Source: Yimella lutea (GTDB lineage: Bacteria; Actinomycetota; Actinomycetes; Actinomycetales; Dermatophilaceae). Taken from it: a stretch of 64,000 nucleotides of DNA. Location of the stretch: positions 1,302,001 through 1,366,000 of the forward strand of contig NZ_VFMO01000001.1 in assembly GCF_006715095.1 (NCBI RefSeq), read 5' to 3'. The notes under the pieces were generated by a model, which was not told the DNA's origin, made no database searches, and worked only from the letters and a program-made list of their open reading frames with translations. The stretch's first letter is position 1, and each line of letters starts with the position of its first letter. The position numbers and the translations under genes are program-made. Below are positions 40,468 through 51,700 of this stretch, one piece after another.

Positions 40468-40503
40468 CGAACGCCCCACGTCCGAGGGGACGTGGGGCGT
40501 TCG
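40468..40503 (-). terminator. Terminator of acs
   Basis: A perfect 16-bp stem (CGAACGCCCCACGTCC with 40488-40503) and loop GAGG, 10 nt after the acs stop. Confidence 0.85.
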
Positions 40504-40513
40504 ATCGCAGACT

Positions 40514-42457
<1,944 letters not shown>

Positions 42458-42504
42458 CGACGAATTGGGCGGTGGGGGTGGTGTGGCCGCCCGGGTGCTG
42501 TGCG

Positions 42505-42538
42505 GGGTGTGGGGTGCGCCGTGACGCACCCCACACCC
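42505..42538 (-). terminator. Terminator of the DUF485-actP unit
   Basis: A 14-bp stem (GGGTGTGGGGTGCG with 42525-42538) and 6-nt loop directly after the symporter stop and upstream of acs. Confidence 0.8.
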
Positions 42539-42544
42539 AGCTTC

Positions 42545-44191
42545 CTAGTGATCGATCGCCTCGGCAACCCCGTGTCCGGTCAGGGAACGGACCTCCATCT
42601 CGGCGTACTTGGCAGCGTTGAACTCCTTGCTGGTGACGCTGCCGAGCCAGCCGAGGAAGAACCCGACCGGGATCGAGACGATGCCCGGGTTGTCCAGCGG
42701 GAACCAGTGGAAGTCGATGTCCGCCGGGAGCATGGACAGCGTCTTGCCCGTCTTCGGATCCGCGCCCTTACCGCTGACGACCGGGCTGAAGATGATCAGG
42801 CCGATCGCGGTGATCAGACCGCCGTAGATGCTCCACACCGCGCCGCGGGTGTTGAACCGCTTCCAGAAGAGCGAGTAGAGGATCGTCGGCAGATTCGCGC
42901 TGGCCGCGACGGCGAACGCGAGGGCCACCAGGAACGCGATGTTCTGGTCCTTGGCGAGCATGCCACCGCCGATCGCGATGACGCCACCGACGACCGCGGC
43001 GATGCGGGCGACCTTGACCTCCGACTCCTGCGTCGCCTTGCCGTGCTTGATCACCTGGTTGTAGATGTCGTGCGCGAAGGTGGCGCTGGTGGTGATCGTC
43101 AGGCCAGCGACCACGGCGAGGATCGTCGCGAACGCGATGCCGGACACGATGCCCAGCAGCGGGGAGCCGCCGAGTTCGAATGCGAGCAGGGGGGCCGCTG
43201 CGTTGGCCTTTCCGGGAGCGGCGTTGATCTTGTCCGGTCCGACGAGGGCGCCGGCGCCGTAGCCGATGACCAGGGTCAGCAGGTAGAAGGCACCGATGAG
43301 CCAGATGGCCCACTCGACCGACTTGCGTGCCTGCTTGCTGGTGGGCACCGTGTAGAAGCGTTGCAGCACGTGCGGCAGACCCGCGGTGCCGAGCACCAGA
43401 GCCAGGGCGAGCGAGACGAAGTCGAGCTTGGTCGTGGAGTCCTTGCCGTACTTCAGGCCCGGCGACAGGAGTTTCTCCCCGGCCTTCGGGTTCTCGTTGA
43501 CCGCGGCCTCGAAGAGCTTGCTGATGTTGAAGCCGTACTTGCCGAGCACCCAGACCGTCATGATGAAGGTCGCCGCGATGAGCAGGACGGCCTTGATCAT
43601 CTGCACCCAGGTGGTGCCCTTCATGCCGCCGATCATCACGTAGAGCACCATGATGACGCCGACGACGGCGATGACGAGGTTCTGCGCGGTCTCGCCGCTC
43701 ACACCGAGCAGCAGCGACACCAGGCCACCGGCTCCGGCCATCTGGGCGAGCAGGTAGAAGAACGACACGGCCAGCGCGGACGTCGCAGCGGCCATGCGTA
43801 CCGGGCGCTGCTTCAGGCGGTACGACAGCACGTCGGCCATCGTGAAGCGTCCGGTGTTGCGCATCAGTTCGGCGACCAGCAGCAGGGCGACGAGCCAGGC
43901 GACCAGGAAGCCGATCGAGTACAGGAAGCCGTCGTAGCCCTGCAACACGATGGCGCCGGCGATACCGAGGAACGAGGCCGCCGAGAGGTAGTCACCGGCG
44001 ATCGCGATGCCGTTCTGCTTGCCGGAGAACGAGGCGCCACCGGTGTACATCTGGCCCGCGGTCTTGGTGCCGGACGCGACCTTGACCACGATCGTCAACG
44101 TGACCAGGACGAAGACGGCGAAGATCGCGATGTTCAGGACGGGGCTGCCGACCTGGTCGGCCGCGGCGAGACTGATCAGTTGAGTGCCCAT
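42545..44191 (-). CDS. actP: Cation/acetate symporter ActP (SSS family)
   Basis: A 548-residue sodium:solute symporter with about 13 helices. ActP-like features: the SFSGKQNGIAIAGDYLSAASFLG region, RFTMADVLSYRLKQRPVR and GTAGLPHVLQRFYTVP. It would import acetate or another short carboxylate. It starts at the stop of a DUF485 gene (TGATG overlap), the arrangement known from E. coli yjcH-actP, and precedes acs. Confidence 0.92.
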   Translation of the reverse strand: MGTQLISLAAADQVGSPVLNIAIFAVFVLVTLTIVVKVASGTKTAGQMYTGGASFSGKQNGIAIAGDYLSAASFLGIAGAIVLQGYDGFLYSIGFLVAWLVALLLVAELMRNTGRFTMADVLSYRLKQRPVRMAAATSALAVSFFYLLAQMAGAGGLVSLLLGVSGETAQNLVIAVVGVIMVLYVMIGGMKGTTWVQMIKAVLLIAATFIMTVWVLGKYGFNISKLFEAAVNENPKAGEKLLSPGLKYGKDSTTKLDFVSLALALVLGTAGLPHVLQRFYTVPTSKQARKSVEWAIWLIGAFYLLTLVIGYGAGALVGPDKINAAPGKANAAAPLLAFELGGSPLLGIVSGIAFATILAVVAGLTITTSATFAHDIYNQVIKHGKATQESEVKVARIAAVVGGVIAIGGGMLAKDQNIAFLVALAFAVAASANLPTILYSLFWKRFNTRGAVWSIYGGLITAIGLIIFSPVVSGKGADPKTGKTLSMLPADIDFHWFPLDNPGIVSIPVGFFLGWLGSVTSKEFNAAKYAEMEVRSLTGHGVAEAIDH

Positions 44192-44529
44192 CAGAAGTCC
44201 TTGTCGCCGGCGAGGCGGGCACCGATGGCGTCGGCGCGCGGGTCGAACTCACGGTTGGCCCAGCGGGCGTACATGAACGTGATGGCGAACGTCGTCACGA
44301 ACTGTCCCAGGCCCATCAGGATGCCGATGTTGATGTTGCCGATCACCTTCGTGCCCATGAATCCGGGCGCGTAGATCGACAGCAGGACGAACAGGAAGTA
44401 CCACGCCAGGAAGAAGGCCGTGACGGGGAAGACGAATGCGCGGAACTTCTTGCGAAGTTCGGCGAACTCGGGGGACTGCTGGACCGCGATGAAGCGATCG
44501 TCGACCTTCGGAGCACCGTCGTTGCTCAC
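44191..44529 (-). CDS. DUF485 membrane protein (YjcH-like)
   Basis: A 112-residue protein with two transmembrane helices (FRAFVFPVTAFFLAWYFLFV and NIGILMGLGQFVTTFAITFM). DUF485 proteins accompany acetate symporters and are thought to help them. GTG 44529 has an excellent ribosome site (GGAGGTGA). Shares one base with the actP start. Confidence 0.9.
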   Translation of the reverse strand: MSNDGAPKVDDRFIAVQQSPEFAELRKKFRAFVFPVTAFFLAWYFLFVLLSIYAPGFMGTKVIGNINIGILMGLGQFVTTFAITFMYARWANREFDPRADAIGARLAGDKDF

Positions 44530-44725
44530 CGAGTCACCTCCGGTTTCGGGTATGGACTGCCACACGGGGAACCGTGTGATCGGTGTCACATACTTTCTTC
44601 CTGCGGGTTCCGGTTCGCCACCGCTTCCGGGCGTGCTGCGCCGGACGGGTCGCACGGTTCGGCGTGCGGAATCGACTCGTGCGGCGAGCGGTTCGGGTGC
44701 TGCGCCGAACGGCGGGACGCTTTCG
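44530..44725. promoter_or_regulatory. Intergenic region upstream of DUF485-actP
   Basis: A 196-nt gap after the second symporter gene and before DUF485-actP, all on the minus strand. It should contain the actP promoter, but no clear -10 or terminator is visible. A LytTR-type binding direct repeat might be expected; none stands out. Confidence 0.35.
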
Positions 44726-46231
44726 TCAGTCGGCGACGGCTTCGGGCACGTGCAACCTGGCCATGATGCGTCCGGTCGAGGCCGGGACGCTGTTCGGCGT
44801 GGCGAGCGAGACGACGACCATCACGAACACCGCGAGGGGCGTCGTCCACGCCGCCGGTGCGGTCAGCAACTGTCGCGCGAGACCCTCGGTCCCGACGCCT
44901 CCGGCCAGCACCACTGCGGCGCAGGCGCCCGTCGTGAAGCCGCCGGTGAGCACTCCGGCGATCGCGCCGGCGCGGGAGAGGCTGCGCCACCACACACCGA
45001 GCACCACCAGCGGCGCGAAGGTGGCGGCCGCGATCGCGAATGCGTAACCGACGACCATCGAGATGCCGAACGGGCTACGCAGGACCGCGGCGGTGAACGG
45101 CACGAGCATCGCGAACATCACTGCGAAACGGAAGGATTGACTCGGCTTCACGCTGGGGTGACGGCGACGCACCAACGGTCGGACGATGTCCTGATCGAGG
45201 ACGCCGGCGACCGCCATCAGCAGGCCGCTCGCGGTGGACAGGAATGCAGCGAACGCTCCCGCGGCAAGCAGGGCCGACAACAGATCGCCGACGCCGCCGG
45301 GCAGGACGGCGCCGGGCAGCCGGAGCACCATCGTGTCCCGCATCCCAGGTGCGTCGCCAGGCAGGTAGATGCGTCCGAGCCAGCCGTAGATCGGCGGCCA
45401 GACGTAGAACATGCCCAGCAGGGCAAGCACCGCCACGGTCGTTCGGCGGGCCTCCCGGCCGGTCGCATTGGTGTAGAAGCGCACGACGACGTGGGGCAGA
45501 CCCATGCTGCCCAGGCACAACGCGATCAGCAGGCTGTAGGTCGCGTAGAGGTTGTCGGTGTTCGCGGACGCGGTGAGCGGGTCCCACCAGTCGGTGCCGG
45601 CAGGCGCCGAGGGACGGTCGTCGCGCAGCCACACGCCGAGCATCACGAACGCGGGGACGACAAGCGCAGTCAGTTTGAGCCAGTACTGAGCCGCCTGGAC
45701 GAGCGTGACCGACCGCATCCCGGCGAGCGCGACATTGAACGTGACGAGCACGGTGACCAGGGTGCTGCCGACCCAGCGGGGCCATCCGGTGACGTGGTTG
45801 AGCACCAGGCCCGCGCCCTGGAGTTGGGGGATGAGGTAGAGCCAGCCGATGCCGACCACGAACACTGAGCAGACCCTGCGCGCGGCCTTCGACTCCAGTC
45901 GCAGCTGAGCGAAGTCGGGCAGTGTGTACGCCCCACTGCGACGCAGCGGTGCAGCGACGAGGACGAGCAGGACGAGGTAGCCGATGGTGTAACCGACGGG
46001 GAGCCACAGCGTGTCCAGGCCGTTGTCGTACATCAGCGCTGCGACACCGAGGAAGCTTGCCGCAGAAAGGTATTCACCACCGATGGCACTCGCGTTGCGC
46101 CAGGGGGAGACCGTTCGCCCGGCGACGTAGAAGTCGCTGGTGCCGCGGGTGAACCGCAATCCGACCAGGCCGAGACCGGAGGTGAGTACGCAGACCGTCG
46201 CGATCGCGACGAGCGACCAGGTGGAGGTCAC
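44726..46231 (-). CDS. Second sodium:solute symporter, linked to LytS/LytTR
   Basis: A 501-residue SSS-family transporter with about 13 helices, paralogous to the ActP-like protein (GGEYLSAASFLGVAALMYD; GSMGLPHVVVRFYTN). The substrate is probably a monocarboxylate such as acetate, pyruvate or propionate. GTG 46231 overlaps the stop of the small membrane protein gene (GTGA), which in turn is coupled to the LytTR regulator, so sensor, regulator, small protein and transporter make one operon. Confidence 0.88.
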   Translation of the reverse strand: MTSTWSLVAIATVCVLTSGLGLVGLRFTRGTSDFYVAGRTVSPWRNASAIGGEYLSAASFLGVAALMYDNGLDTLWLPVGYTIGYLVLLVLVAAPLRRSGAYTLPDFAQLRLESKAARRVCSVFVVGIGWLYLIPQLQGAGLVLNHVTGWPRWVGSTLVTVLVTFNVALAGMRSVTLVQAAQYWLKLTALVVPAFVMLGVWLRDDRPSAPAGTDWWDPLTASANTDNLYATYSLLIALCLGSMGLPHVVVRFYTNATGREARRTTVAVLALLGMFYVWPPIYGWLGRIYLPGDAPGMRDTMVLRLPGAVLPGGVGDLLSALLAAGAFAAFLSTASGLLMAVAGVLDQDIVRPLVRRRHPSVKPSQSFRFAVMFAMLVPFTAAVLRSPFGISMVVGYAFAIAAATFAPLVVLGVWWRSLSRAGAIAGVLTGGFTTGACAAVVLAGGVGTEGLARQLLTAPAAWTTPLAVFVMVVVSLATPNSVPASTGRIMARLHVPEAVAD

Positions 46232-46611
46232 CGCCTGCTCACCGGTCGGGTCACCATCGTCGTGAACTCCAGCTCCAACCGCTCCGATGCGCGGACGTAC
46301 TGGCGGGCGATCAGCACCGCCGCGGGGTAGACGAGCACACCGAGCACCCACCAGGCGAACGGCACCCCGGCGAACGTGACATGCCGGGTTGCCGGCACGA
46401 AGTGGAACAGCAACGGCAGGCCGCCGAGACTGACGATTCCCACGGCGAGGACTCGCAATGCGAGCCGCAGTTGGGCACGCATCAAGCCCTCGACGTACAC
46501 CTCACCGAGTTCGGTCTGCGAGTTGATCTCGTCGCGCAGGCTCTGGCCGGCCGGGTTGCCGGTCGGCGCGCGGGAACTGGTGATGCGGACGCGTGGCGCC
46601 GCGTGCTCCAT
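46228..46611 (-). CDS. Small two-helix membrane protein between the regulator and the symporter
   Basis: A 127-residue protein: polar N-terminus of about 45 residues, then two hydrophobic segments (LRVLAVGIVSLGGLPLLFHF and WWVLGVLVYPAAVLIARQY). The layout resembles DUF485 partners of symporters although the sequence differs; it may stabilise the transporter or tie it to the sensor. Overlaps both neighbours (TGATG and GTGA). Confidence 0.75.
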   Translation of the reverse strand: MEHAAPRVRITSSRAPTGNPAGQSLRDEINSQTELGEVYVEGLMRAQLRLALRVLAVGIVSLGGLPLLFHFVPATRHVTFAGVPFAWWVLGVLVYPAAVLIARQYVRASERLELEFTTMVTRPVSRR

Positions 46612-47336
46612 CAGATCTCTCCACGCTGCAACAGGTGCTGCCGCAGTTCGCGGGTGTGCCGGCGGCTGACCTGCAGTGAGGTGCCGTCGACGGTGACCGA
46701 GCAGCGCCCGTCGTCCATGTGCAGCTCGGACACGAAGCGGGTACAGACGAGCGTGGAGCGGTGGATACGGACAAATCCTGCTGCGGCCCAACGCTCCTCG
46801 AGTGTGTTCAGCGGGATCCGGACGAGGTGGGTGCCGTCCGGTGTGTGCAGTTCGGCGTAGTCGCCCATCGCCTGGACGTACCGGACGTCGGAACGCAGGA
46901 TGAAACGCGTGACACCGCCGCGTTCGACGGGGATGCGTTCGCCCTCGGGTTCGGCCTGAGCTGCGGTGGCTCCGACGCATTTGCCGACCGCCTGTGCGAG
47001 ACGTTCAGGTCTGACCGGTTTCATCACGTAGTCGACGACGTCGATCGCGAAGGCGTCGACGGCGTACTCGTCGTAGGCGGTCACCAGGACCACCTGCGGG
47101 CGCTGCGGCAGCCGGGCGATGACGCGGGCCAGTTGCATGCCGTCCAGGCCCGGCATGTTGATGTCGCTGAACACGACGTCCACGGGGGTGAAGTCGAGCA
47201 GGTCGAGTACTTCGCCGCCGCTGGCCGCCTGCAGGACCGTGCCGATGCGCTCGTCCTGGTCGAGCAGCCAGGCGAGTTCCGACCGGGTAGGTGCCTCGTC
47301 GTCGACGACGAGCACGGACAGGGGTGCTGCGGACAT
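46611..47336 (-). CDS. LytTR-family response regulator
   Basis: A 241-residue regulator with a receiver domain (VDDEAPTR; phosphoacceptor Asp in VVFSDINMPG; Lys in YVMKPV) and a C-terminal LytTR DNA-binding domain (about residues 140-235; HRSTLVCTRFV and SRRHTREL). It is partnered by the LytS-type kinase 9 nt upstream. Members next to transporters often sense an exported or imported metabolite, for example pyruvate in E. coli BtsSR. Confidence 0.93.
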   Translation of the reverse strand: MSAAPLSVLVVDDEAPTRSELAWLLDQDERIGTVLQAASGGEVLDLLDFTPVDVVFSDINMPGLDGMQLARVIARLPQRPQVVLVTAYDEYAVDAFAIDVVDYVMKPVRPERLAQAVGKCVGATAAQAEPEGERIPVERGGVTRFILRSDVRYVQAMGDYAELHTPDGTHLVRIPLNTLEERWAAAGFVRIHRSTLVCTRFVSELHMDDGRCSVTVDGTSLQVSRRHTRELRQHLLQRGEI

Positions 47337-47345
47337 GGGGTAAAC

Positions 47346-48524
47346 CTAGGCCTCGGGCGCGAATTTGGGCACCCTGAAACTCACCTTCATGCCTGAGCCG
47401 CGAGCTGTCTCGATGACGAGGCCATGGTCGTCCCCGTAGGTCTGTCGCAGGCGCGCGTCGACGTTGCCCAGTCCGACCGACCCGCTGCGCCCGTGCCCGT
47501 CGAGCACCTGCCTGATGCGTTCGGGTTCGGCTCCGACACCGTCGTCCTCGACGCTGATCTCTGCTTCAGGCCCGATGTCCCGAACGGTGAGCGTGACCGT
47601 GCCGGTGCCCGCCTTCGGGGCCAGGCCGTGCCGGACGGCGTTCTCGACCAGCGGTTGGATGGCCAGGTAGGGCACACGGACCGCGAGCACCTCGGGCGCG
47701 ACCTTCATCCGCAGTTGCAGGCGCTCGCCGAAGCGAGCTTGTTCGAGCACGAGGTAGCGCTCGACGTTGCGCATCTCCTCGGCGAGCGTGGCGGTCGCGC
47801 CGCCCTGGCGCAGGGCGTAGCGGGTGAAGTCGGCGAACTCCAGCAGCAGTTCGCGGGCGCGGTCGGGGTCGGTGCGCACGAACGAGGCGATCGCGCCGAG
47901 GCTGTTGTAGATGAAGTGGGGGCTGATCTGGGCCCGGAGGGCCCGCAGTTCGGCTTCCATGGCGCGGGTGCGGTCGGCCGAGAGGTCGGCGAGCTCGACC
48001 TGGGTCGCGATCCAGCCGGCGACCTCCTCGGTGGCCCGGGCCAGCCCGGCGCTCGGCTGTTCGCCGCACGCGACCAACTGCCCGACGACGGTGTCGCGCA
48101 CCCGGATCGGGGCCAGAACCGCCGTTCGCACCGGACAGTCCGGGTCGTCGCAGTCGAGGGTCGTGATGACCGCGACCTTGCCGTCACCGAGGTGCTCGGC
48201 CGCGGCTTCGTGCACCTCGGCCCGGTGGTGGTCGCCGACACCGTCCCACGCCAGGACCTCTCGGCTGCCGGTGAGCGCGAGGGCGGGCGTGGCCAGGAGT
48301 TCGCGCAGGTGAGGGAGTGCCCGTCGGGCCGTCTCCTGGTCGAGTCCGTCACCGAGGTGCCGTCCGGCGAGGGACGCCGTGTGCAGGGTTTCGTACGTCG
48401 CCCGGTCGCGTTCACTGACGAAACCTCGTTGCAGATTGCGGCGGCGCAGCACCTGCCACAGCAACAGGATCACCAGCGCAGCACCGATCGCGAGGACGAT
48501 CGTCACGGGCTCCGGGCTGGTCAT
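47346..48524 (-). CDS. LytS-type sensor histidine kinase
   Basis: A 392-residue kinase with one N-terminal helix (VTIVLAIGAALVILLLW), a GAF-like sensory domain (about residues 50-180), the HisKA_7TM/LytS dimerisation box LRAQISPHFIYNSLGAIASF (phospho-His) and a C-terminal ATPase domain (ENAVRHGL N-box; DDGVG; GSVGLGN). The GAF-like part has Cys residues (TTLDCDDPDCP) that could sense redox or metal. ATG 48524 lies 6 nt after a -10 box, so it is probably leaderless. Confidence 0.92.
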   Translation of the reverse strand: MTSPEPVTIVLAIGAALVILLLWQVLRRRNLQRGFVSERDRATYETLHTASLAGRHLGDGLDQETARRALPHLRELLATPALALTGSREVLAWDGVGDHHRAEVHEAAAEHLGDGKVAVITTLDCDDPDCPVRTAVLAPIRVRDTVVGQLVACGEQPSAGLARATEEVAGWIATQVELADLSADRTRAMEAELRALRAQISPHFIYNSLGAIASFVRTDPDRARELLLEFADFTRYALRQGGATATLAEEMRNVERYLVLEQARFGERLQLRMKVAPEVLAVRVPYLAIQPLVENAVRHGLAPKAGTGTVTLTVRDIGPEAEISVEDDGVGAEPERIRQVLDGHGRSGSVGLGNVDARLRQTYGDDHGLVIETARGSGMKVSFRVPKFAPEA

Positions 48525-48530
48525 TCGGCG

Positions 48531-48536
48531 AGCGTA
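48531..48536 (-). promoter_or_regulatory. -10 box of the histidine-kinase operon
   Basis: TACGCT on the minus strand ends 6 nt before the ATG of the kinase gene; leaderless layout. Confidence 0.45.
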
Positions 48537-48622
48537 GGCGCCGAGCAGCGTCCGAGGGCGGATATCCCCGCGACATGCGAACGGCCACCGCCTGCGGCGC
48601 AGTCGGTGGCCGTTCGAGAAAG

Positions 48623-48694
48623 CGCCCCCTGCAGGATTCGAACCTGCGCTCCCGCCTCCGGAGGGCGGTGCTCTATCCCCTGAGCTAAGGGGGC
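48623..48694 (-). tRNA. tRNA-Arg (anticodon CCG)
   Basis: Read on the minus strand a full cloverleaf folds: acceptor GCCCCCT/AGGGGGC, D arm GCTC...GAGC, anticodon stem CCGCC/GGCGG with loop CTCCGGA (anticodon CCG, codon CGG), T arm GCAGG-TTCGAAT-CCTGC, discriminator G. The CCA end is not encoded. 72 nt. Confidence 0.96.
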
Positions 48695-49050
48695 CCAGCA
48701 GCCGCCAACCGTATCAGCAGCAACGAGAATCCCTCGCATCGGTGCCGTTCCGAAGAGAGCCGGCGGCGAATCATGGCGATGTTCGGTGGTGAGGTCTTGG
48801 ACGACACGGAAGACGCCGTCCGGCCACACGAATCATTGACCTGGATGAACCTGCCCGAGGGCATGGTCCGGTTGATCGCGGACCTGTCACCATTACAAGA
48901 ACGCCTCGGCTGCTTGACGGATCCGATGTCATTGGCCGGCGTAGCGGTCGATGACGATCGCGGCCCAACGCAATTGCCCGGTCGGTTCGCACCGTCCACT
49001 TTCTGAGTGATCCCGCGAGCCGGCTGCGCCCATCGGTAGCGTTGGCGCCG
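48695..49050. other. Unassigned region between tRNA-Arg and lysA
   Basis: A 356-nt stretch. It ends with the lysA -10 box TAGCGT (49037-49042). A 77-codon plus-strand frame (48773-49006) has clearly lower G/C at third positions than genes here and no ribosome site, so I do not call it. No terminator, repeat or RNA structure stands out beyond the flanking tRNA. Confidence 0.4.
49037..49042 (+). promoter_or_regulatory. -10 box of lysA, leaderless type
   Basis: TAGCGT, 8 nt before ATG 49051, no ribosome site: predicted start of the lysA-hom-thrC-thrB transcript. Confidence 0.5.
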
Positions 49051-50388
49051 ATGAACGCAGCTCAGACTCCGGTCTTCTCCCGCAACACCACCCGCACCCA
49101 GGACGGGTCGTTCGCCGTCGCCGGACGCGACGTCCGTGACCTCGCTCGAGACTTCGGCACACCCGCCTACCTCGTCGATGTCGATGACGCGCGCTCGCGC
49201 GCTCGGGAGTACCGGGACGAGTTCGCCCGAGCCTTCCGCGGCATCGGCACCGAATGCGACGTGTACTACGCCGGCAAGGCGTTCCTCTCGGTCGCCATGG
49301 CGAAGTTGGTGCACGTGGAAGGTCTGCGACTGGACGTGTGCAGCGGCGGCGAACTCGCGGTCGCGGTCCGGGCAGGAGTGCCCGGCGAGTTGATCGGCGT
49401 GCACGGCAACAACAAGTCGGTGCACGAGATCGACGCAGCCCTGGCGTACGGCGTCGGACGCATCGTCGTCGATTCCTTCGAGGAGATCGAACGGGTCGCG
49501 GACGCGGCCGCCCGAATCGGCGTGATTGCGAAGGTGATGCTGCGGGTGAAGACCGGCGTCGAAGCCCACACCCACGAGTTCATCGCCACCGCTCACGAGG
49601 ACCAGAAGTTCGGGTTCAGCATCGAAGGCCAAGTGGCCGAGGCGGTCCGGAAAGTTCTGGCACGTGACGAGCTCCGACTGCTCGGTTTCCACTCCCACAT
49701 CGGCTCCCAGATCTTCGAGTCGGACGGTTTCGCGGTTGCCGCCGAAAGGCTGATCGGGCTGCAGCTAGCGGTCGCGAAGGAGCACGGCGTCACGCTTCCC
49801 GAACTCGACCTCGGCGGCGGGTTCGGCATCGCCTACCTGCCGAGTGATGTTCCGCTCGCGCCGTCGGTCATGGCCGACCAATTGGCTTCCATCGTCCAGA
49901 AAGCTTGTGTCGCAGCCGGAACCGAGGTTCCGCGTATCTCGATCGAGCCGGGCCGGTCGATCATCGGTCCGGCCGGTATGACGCTGTACACGGTCGGCAC
50001 CGTGAAGCAGGTCGTCGTCGACGACCAACTCACCCGCACCTACGTCGCGGTCGACGGTGGCATGAGCGACAACGCACGTCCGGTGCTCTACGACGCCGAG
50101 TACCACTGCGAGATCGCCGGCCGGCATGCCGAAGCGACTGCTCAGAGCCGGGTGGTCGGCAAACACTGCGAGTCGGGCGACATCGTCGTGCGAGATGTGT
50201 TGCTGCCGAGCGATATTCGCGCGGATGACCTGGTGCTGGTGGCTGCGACCGGCGCCTACTGCCGTTCGCTGGCGAGCACCTATAACCACGTGCCGCGTCC
50301 GCCGGTCATTGCGGTCGATGAGGCGGGTGCGCGGCCGTGGGTGCGCCGCGAGACCATTGAGGACCTGTTGTTGCTGGAGAGTGAGTAG
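49051..50388 (+). CDS. lysA: Diaminopimelate decarboxylase
   Basis: LysA, last step of lysine synthesis, a PLP enzyme of the alanine-racemase fold. The 445-residue product has the PLP lysine in VYYAGKAFLSVA, HSHIGSQI, LDLGGGFGIAY, EPGRSII and the C-terminal HCESGDIVV with the active-site Cys. ATG 49051 (MNAAQTPVFSRN) is preferred to TTG 49042 because the latter lies inside the -10 box. hom follows 4 nt after the stop. Confidence 0.96.
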   Translation: MNAAQTPVFSRNTTRTQDGSFAVAGRDVRDLARDFGTPAYLVDVDDARSRAREYRDEFARAFRGIGTECDVYYAGKAFLSVAMAKLVHVEGLRLDVCSGGELAVAVRAGVPGELIGVHGNNKSVHEIDAALAYGVGRIVVDSFEEIERVADAAARIGVIAKVMLRVKTGVEAHTHEFIATAHEDQKFGFSIEGQVAEAVRKVLARDELRLLGFHSHIGSQIFESDGFAVAAERLIGLQLAVAKEHGVTLPELDLGGGFGIAYLPSDVPLAPSVMADQLASIVQKACVAAGTEVPRISIEPGRSIIGPAGMTLYTVGTVKQVVVDDQLTRTYVAVDGGMSDNARPVLYDAEYHCEIAGRHAEATAQSRVVGKHCESGDIVVRDVLLPSDIRADDLVLVAATGAYCRSLASTYNHVPRPPVIAVDEAGARPWVRRETIEDLLLLESE

Positions 50389-50392
50389 TCAG

Positions 50393-51694
50393 ATGTCGGA
50401 GTCGGTGCGGATCGCGCTGCTCGGTTGTGGAGTCGTCGGGGGAGCAGTCGCCCGCCGGTTGTCGGAGGCGAAGGACGAGTTCGCTGCTCGAGTGGGTCGC
50501 CCGTTGGAGATCGTCGGGGTCGCCGTGCGCGACACCGGAAAGGACCGTTCCGAAACCGGCCTGGACGCCTCCTTGTTCACCACCGACGCCGAGACGTTGG
50601 TGACCGAGGCCGACCTGGTGATCGAGCTCATGGGTGGCATGGAGCCGGCAAAATCGCTGCTGCAGAAGGCGATCGAGTCGGGTGCGAGTGTCATCACCGC
50701 GAACAAGGCGTTGCTGGGCCAGCACGGCGCCGAGCTCTACGAGCTCGCCGAGGAACACGGTGTCGATCTCTACTACGAAGCCGCCGTCGCAGGCGCGATC
50801 CCGCTGATCCGACCGCTGCGCGTTTCGCTCGCGGGGGACAGCGTCCACCGCGTGATGGGCATCGTCAACGGCACCACGAACTTCATCCTGGACAAGATGG
50901 ACCGCACCGGTGCACAGCTCGCCGATGTGCTCGCCGAGGCCCAGGAACTCGGGTACGCCGAGGCCGACCCGACCGCCGACGTTGAGGGCCACGACGCCCA
51001 GGCGAAGGCTGCGATCCTGGCCTCGCTGGCGTTCCACACCCGCGTCCGCACCTGCGACGTCCACGTCGAGGGGATCATGGGCGTCACCGCCGACGACATT
51101 CGCGCGGCCCGACGGATCGGCTGTGTCATCAAGCTGCTCGCGATTGCCGAACTGGTCGACAAGGGCGGTTCGCAGGCTGTGAACGTCCGGGTGCATCCGA
51201 CGCTGATCGATCGCAGCCACCCGCTCGCGTCGGTGCGCGAGGCGTTCAATGCTGTCTTCGTCGAGACCCAGATGGCCGGTGAGCTGATGTTCTACGGTCC
51301 GGGTGCCGGCGGCGACCCGACCGCTTCCGCAGTACTCGGCGATGTCGTGCAGGCGGCCCGTCACAAGGTGACCGGCGGCCGCGGGCCCGGTGAGTTGTCG
51401 TACGCGAACCTGCCGATCGAGCCGATCGGCGCATCGAAGACCGCCTACTTCATCCGACTGGACGTCGAGGACAAGCCTGGTGTCCTGGCGAACATCGCGA
51501 AAACCATTGGCGAGCAAGGCGTTTCAATCGAGTCGATGCGGCAGGGAGTGCGCCGTTCGCAGGACGGTCTGGCGACCTTGCACCTGATCACACACCGCTC
51601 GAGCGAGGCCGACCTGGCCGACGTCGTCGAGCGACTCAAGGCATCCGAGGACGTACGCGAGGTCGGCTCGGTGCTTCGCGTCGAGGGGGAGTAG
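50393..51694 (+). CDS. hom: Homoserine dehydrogenase
   Basis: Reduces aspartate semialdehyde to homoserine, the branch point to threonine and methionine. The 433-residue protein has an NAD(P)-binding start (ALLGCGVVGGAVA), the catalytic core (GIVNGTTNFIL; EADPTADVEGHDAQAKAAIL) and a C-terminal ACT domain (LDVEDKPGVLANIAKTIGE) for feedback by threonine. Between lysA (4 nt) and thrC (6 nt). Confidence 0.96.
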   Translation: MSESVRIALLGCGVVGGAVARRLSEAKDEFAARVGRPLEIVGVAVRDTGKDRSETGLDASLFTTDAETLVTEADLVIELMGGMEPAKSLLQKAIESGASVITANKALLGQHGAELYELAEEHGVDLYYEAAVAGAIPLIRPLRVSLAGDSVHRVMGIVNGTTNFILDKMDRTGAQLADVLAEAQELGYAEADPTADVEGHDAQAKAAILASLAFHTRVRTCDVHVEGIMGVTADDIRAARRIGCVIKLLAIAELVDKGGSQAVNVRVHPTLIDRSHPLASVREAFNAVFVETQMAGELMFYGPGAGGDPTASAVLGDVVQAARHKVTGGRGPGELSYANLPIEPIGASKTAYFIRLDVEDKPGVLANIAKTIGEQGVSIESMRQGVRRSQDGLATLHLITHRSSEADLADVVERLKASEDVREVGSVLRVEGE

Positions 51695-51700
51695 GACGAT

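Noticed and set aside
44668..44693. A third GGAAT-N18-GTT match on the plus strand
   Set aside because: No plus-strand gene lies downstream, only minus-strand genes. About one chance match per strand is plausible in a window of this size.
48773..49006. A 77-codon plus-strand frame before lysA
   Set aside because: Lower G/C third positions than real genes here, no ribosome site, no recognisable domain; kept only as an odd region.
48623..49050. Integration site at tRNA-Arg
   Set aside because: No integrase, no duplicated tRNA 3' end and no mobile genes nearby.
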